A DNA stretch of 42,517 nt from Dehalococcoidia bacterium (lineage in GTDB: Bacteria > Chloroflexota > Dehalococcoidia > UBA6926). Position numbers and translations under genes: made by a program. The notes beneath the pieces were generated by a model that saw only the letters and a list, made by a program, of their open reading frames with translations, was not told the DNA's origin and did no database searches. This document shows, piece by piece, positions 40,669 through 42,517 of the stretch; position 1 is the first letter of the stretch, and every line of letters begins with the position of its first letter. Location of the stretch: NCBI GenBank assembly GCA_009841045.1, contig VXMO01000062.1:1761-44277 (forward strand), in the 5' to 3' direction.

Positions 40669-42517
40669 TCACTTCACCCCCATTTCTTGTTTGACGCGAG
40701 TCCACCGCTGTTTCGCCCAAGCGTGCATCTCCTCAAAGAATGTCGCCTGCCTGTCGCGTAGCGCGTCGGTCTGTATGCGCCCTGATTCACGCGCCTTGTT
40801 GATGGTCTGCTCGACCGTTAGTTTGTTGTCCTTGTCACTGTTACACGGAGCGCAGGCGAGGGCGCGATTCCAGCAATCATCGTTAGACCCGTCGCGCTTG
40901 TTCGGTTCGATATGATCGAGTTGGAGTTCGCGCCTGTCTCGCGCTTTCTCAGTCCCGCAGTACCAGCATCGCGTGCCCCATTTGTCGACGAACGCTTCCC
41001 AGATTACTTCCTTCTTCTCTAAGACACGTTGACGGAACTCCGGCGGGGGGAGTTCGGACGCCTTAACCGGTTGCGGCTGTTCATCTCCCGGCGAACGTTC
41101 AGGTAGTTCGTTCGGCCCACGCACCTTGATGATGCGCTCATCACCAAGCCTGACGTTGATACTCTCTCCCTCCCTATAGTGTTCCGGGCCAGCAGGGCTG
41201 TCGATAATTTCGCTTGCGCCACCTATCTCACCCTCTGTGACTATCCGTAGGTCAGGTTGGTTGTGGAATTGACGCCGGATGACAGTCCATGCCCTCGGAG
41301 ACATATCGCAGGCAATCCAACGGCGCGGCCCACTCTCGGCTGTTTCCGCAGCCACGGGGACATAGGCACAGCCCGCGAAACAGTCCAACACCACGTCGCC
41401 GGGATTACTACTCGCCTCGATTATGCGACGCGCCAACGCCTGCGGCTTCTGCGTCTTGTAGCCCGTGCGCTCACCTTGTGGAGTACGTCCAATATCAGTC
41501 CACAGGTTGTTGATCTTGGCACCCGCACTAGTCTCTGCGGGGCGAAAGATAGAAGGCCGTCCGTCATCCGACCATACAATCAGCCCTGCTTCATTCAGGG
41601 CATCCAACCTGTCATGTGGGTCTTTCATGGCAAGGTAATCAGGAATGTGGTTAGCCCCAATCCATTCAGCAAGGCGGTTGTTACGCGGAACGGCCCAATG
41701 TCTCCCAAATACTGTGGGGTTGTACCCCTGCCAAGTCTGGCCTGATTTCCCGTTCCGTGTCTCAGGCGCCGTCAAATCCCCTAGAGTGGAATCCTTAACT
41801 TCGCTCCGGCGATTCTCGTACGTGTTCTGCCAAATATACGTCGGAGTTCTCACGTAAAACAGGATGGTATCGGTTACGTTTCCCCAATGGTTTCCGTCGG
41901 ATCTCCCCCGAGTTCGTTCCCAAGTGATTTCATTGCGAAAGTTGCGTTGCCCGAACACCGCATCCATCATTTGGCGCAGGTACGCATTAGCCTCATGGTC
42001 GCAATGCACGTAGACACTACCTGTAGGCTTGAGTATTCGCTTTATCTCAATCATCCGCAGTGTCATAAATGCGATATACGCAGCGATGCTGTCCGAGTGC
42101 GTGCGTCGCGTTGCTTCAATCAGGTGGAGAGCCGGTTCGCAGGCACTGCCAATCCAGTTCCACTCATCCTCGGTCACCTGCGCCCTGAAACTCCAAATGT
42201 CTCGGAATTTCGCGGTCGTTCCAGTTTGGTCAGGGAACTCCAAACCGGCATCGTAGGCATCATCCTCGTTCTGAATACCCCACTTGGCGAGCAGGTCATA
42301 CTCATGCTCTAATTCCCACTCTTCCAGGGGAGGTTTGAGTTGCCCTTCAAACGTCTGGTTCTTGCCAAACGGCGGGTCAATTACCACGAGGTCAATGCTC
42401 CCCGTGTCCAATGAACGTAGGAACGGCAGATTGTCGCTAATGAAGACTGTCCGATTAAGAGAGTCAACATTAGCCCTGCGGCCCTGCGGCCCTGCGGCCC
42501 TGCGGCCCTGCGGCCCT
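40669..42517 (-). CDS. DNA methyltransferase (beta-class) fused to HNH nuclease, 5' end missing
   Basis: The frame stays open from the stop at 40669 to the window edge, so the N-terminus is cut. An internal TTG at 42411 gives 580 residues but would remove conserved sequence: upstream codons read VFISDNLPFLRSL directly before DTGSIDLVVIDPPFG. Counting from that TTG, catalytic motif IV DPPF is at 12-15, TQKP at 320-323 and the SAM-binding motif VLDCFAG at about 340-346, the beta-class order of N6-adenine/N4-cytosine methyltransferases. An HNH domain ends the protein: C482-x2-C485, D499-H500, C520-x2-C523. The region appears less GC-rich than its neighbours, suggesting transfer. It could be a stand-alone restriction-modification enzyme or a phage-type modification protein. 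Confidence 0.88.
   Translation of the reverse strand, partial: GPQGRRAAGPQGRRANVDSLNRTVFISDNLPFLRSLDTGSIDLVVIDPPFGKNQTFEGQLKPPLEEWELEHEYDLLAKWGIQNEDDAYDAGLEFPDQTGTTAKFRDIWSFRAQVTEDEWNWIGSACEPALHLIEATRRTHSDSIAAYIAFMTLRMIEIKRILKPTGSVYVHCDHEANAYLRQMMDAVFGQRNFRNEITWERTRGRSDGNHWGNVTDTILFYVRTPTYIWQNTYENRRSEVKDSTLGDLTAPETRNGKSGQTWQGYNPTVFGRHWAVPRNNRLAEWIGANHIPDYLAMKDPHDRLDALNEAGLIVWSDDGRPSIFRPAETSAGAKINNLWTDIGRTPQGERTGYKTQKPQALARRIIEASSNPGDVVLDCFAGCAYVPVAAETAESGPRRWIACDMSPRAWTVIRRQFHNQPDLRIVTEGEIGGASEIIDSPAGPEHYREGESINVRLGDERIIKVRGPNELPERSPGDEQPQPVKASELPPPEFRQRVLEKKEVIWEAFVDKWGTRCWYCGTEKARDRRELQLDHIEPNKRDGSNDDCWNRALACAPCNSDKDNKLTVEQTINKARESGRIQTDALRDRQATFFEEMHAWAKQRWTRVKQEMGVK
42473..42517. repeat. 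Perfect 8-bp tandem repeat at right edge
   Basis: GCCCTGCG repeats five times, then GCCCT, to the end of the sequence (45 bp). It lies in the open frame of the methyltransferase and has no stop in that frame. It may be a contig-breaking repeat or an assembly artefact. Confidence 0.85.

Noticed and set aside
1-42517. CRISPR arrays, tRNA/rRNA genes, insertion sequences, prophage and selenocysteine tRNA
   Set aside because: No spaced direct repeats, transposase or integrase frames, cloverleaf-like segments or rRNA motifs were seen in the intergenic regions examined by eye. A covariance-model search would be needed to exclude small RNAs fully.

Overview
The window looks like a high-GC chromosomal contig from an uncultured Chloroflexota bacterium, most likely of the Dehalococcoidia/SAR202 type. 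This is an inference from gene content: an alternative complex III cluster with NrfD-like subunits, DUF3179 lipoproteins, a fused CaiB-type CoA-transferase, hydantoinase HyuA/HyuB, and a DnaD-like plus double DnaC-like replication pair. No rRNA, tRNA, CRISPR array or transposase was seen. Both ends look like contig edges: a 25-C run on the left and a perfect 8-bp tandem repeat on the right.

The main discovery is three probable selenoprotein genes, each easily mistaken for a broken gene. At 3798-5069 (DUF3179 lipoprotein), 7427-8344 and 8356-8949 (two thioredoxin-fold, TlpA/peroxiredoxin-like lipoproteins), one in-frame TGA sits exactly at the first Cys of a WCxxC motif (W-U-P-L-C, W-U-P-S-C, W-U-P-S-C). 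Each TGA is followed at 17-21 nt by the apical loop of a stem-loop with G as second loop base, as expected of bacterial SECIS elements. The two TlpA-like hairpins share loop AGTTG and show compensatory base-pair changes. A DUF3179 paralogue at 25433-27001 has TGC at the equivalent position. Many neighbouring genes end in TGA, so recoding of the whole genome is not the explanation. No selA, selB, selC or selD lies in the window.

Layout. 139-3574 (minus): DUF2268 protease-like protein and double CaiB CoA-transferase. 3701-6298: small leader ORF, Sec-DUF3179, a cobalamin-binding regulator with the photoreceptor signature W-x9-EH and a C-terminal XRE domain, and a divergent DUF378 membrane protein. 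6526-7368: alpha/beta hydrolase ending in a strong terminator. 7427-13717 (minus): a six-gene unit (unknown, DUF6941-like, hyuA, hyuB, two Sec-TlpA genes). 13793-19721: MFS transporter, small membrane protein, ABC-2 exporter, rmuC, TPR protein. 20045-22941 (minus): thrB-lysC-glycosyltransferase. 22974-25352: Nmad3-like protein, queG, DUF805. 25433-29870: Cys-DUF3179, small membrane protein, MDR oxidoreductase, pncB. 29881-37915 (minus): eight-gene alternative complex III operon. 37916-38143: AT-richer spacer with nested palindromes. 38144-40598 (minus): HIT protein, tandem DnaC-like ATPase, DnaD-like protein. 40669-42517 (minus): beta-class DNA methyltransferase fused to an HNH nuclease, cut by the window edge.

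Functionally, the complex III operon supplies quinol oxidation. The DUF3179 and TlpA-like lipoproteins are predicted to face outside the membrane and probably do thiol/selenol redox chemistry. CoA-transferase, hydantoinase, hydrolase and MDR genes suggest scavenging of varied organic compounds. A recurrent extended -10 motif (TGCTAnnnT) precedes several genes.
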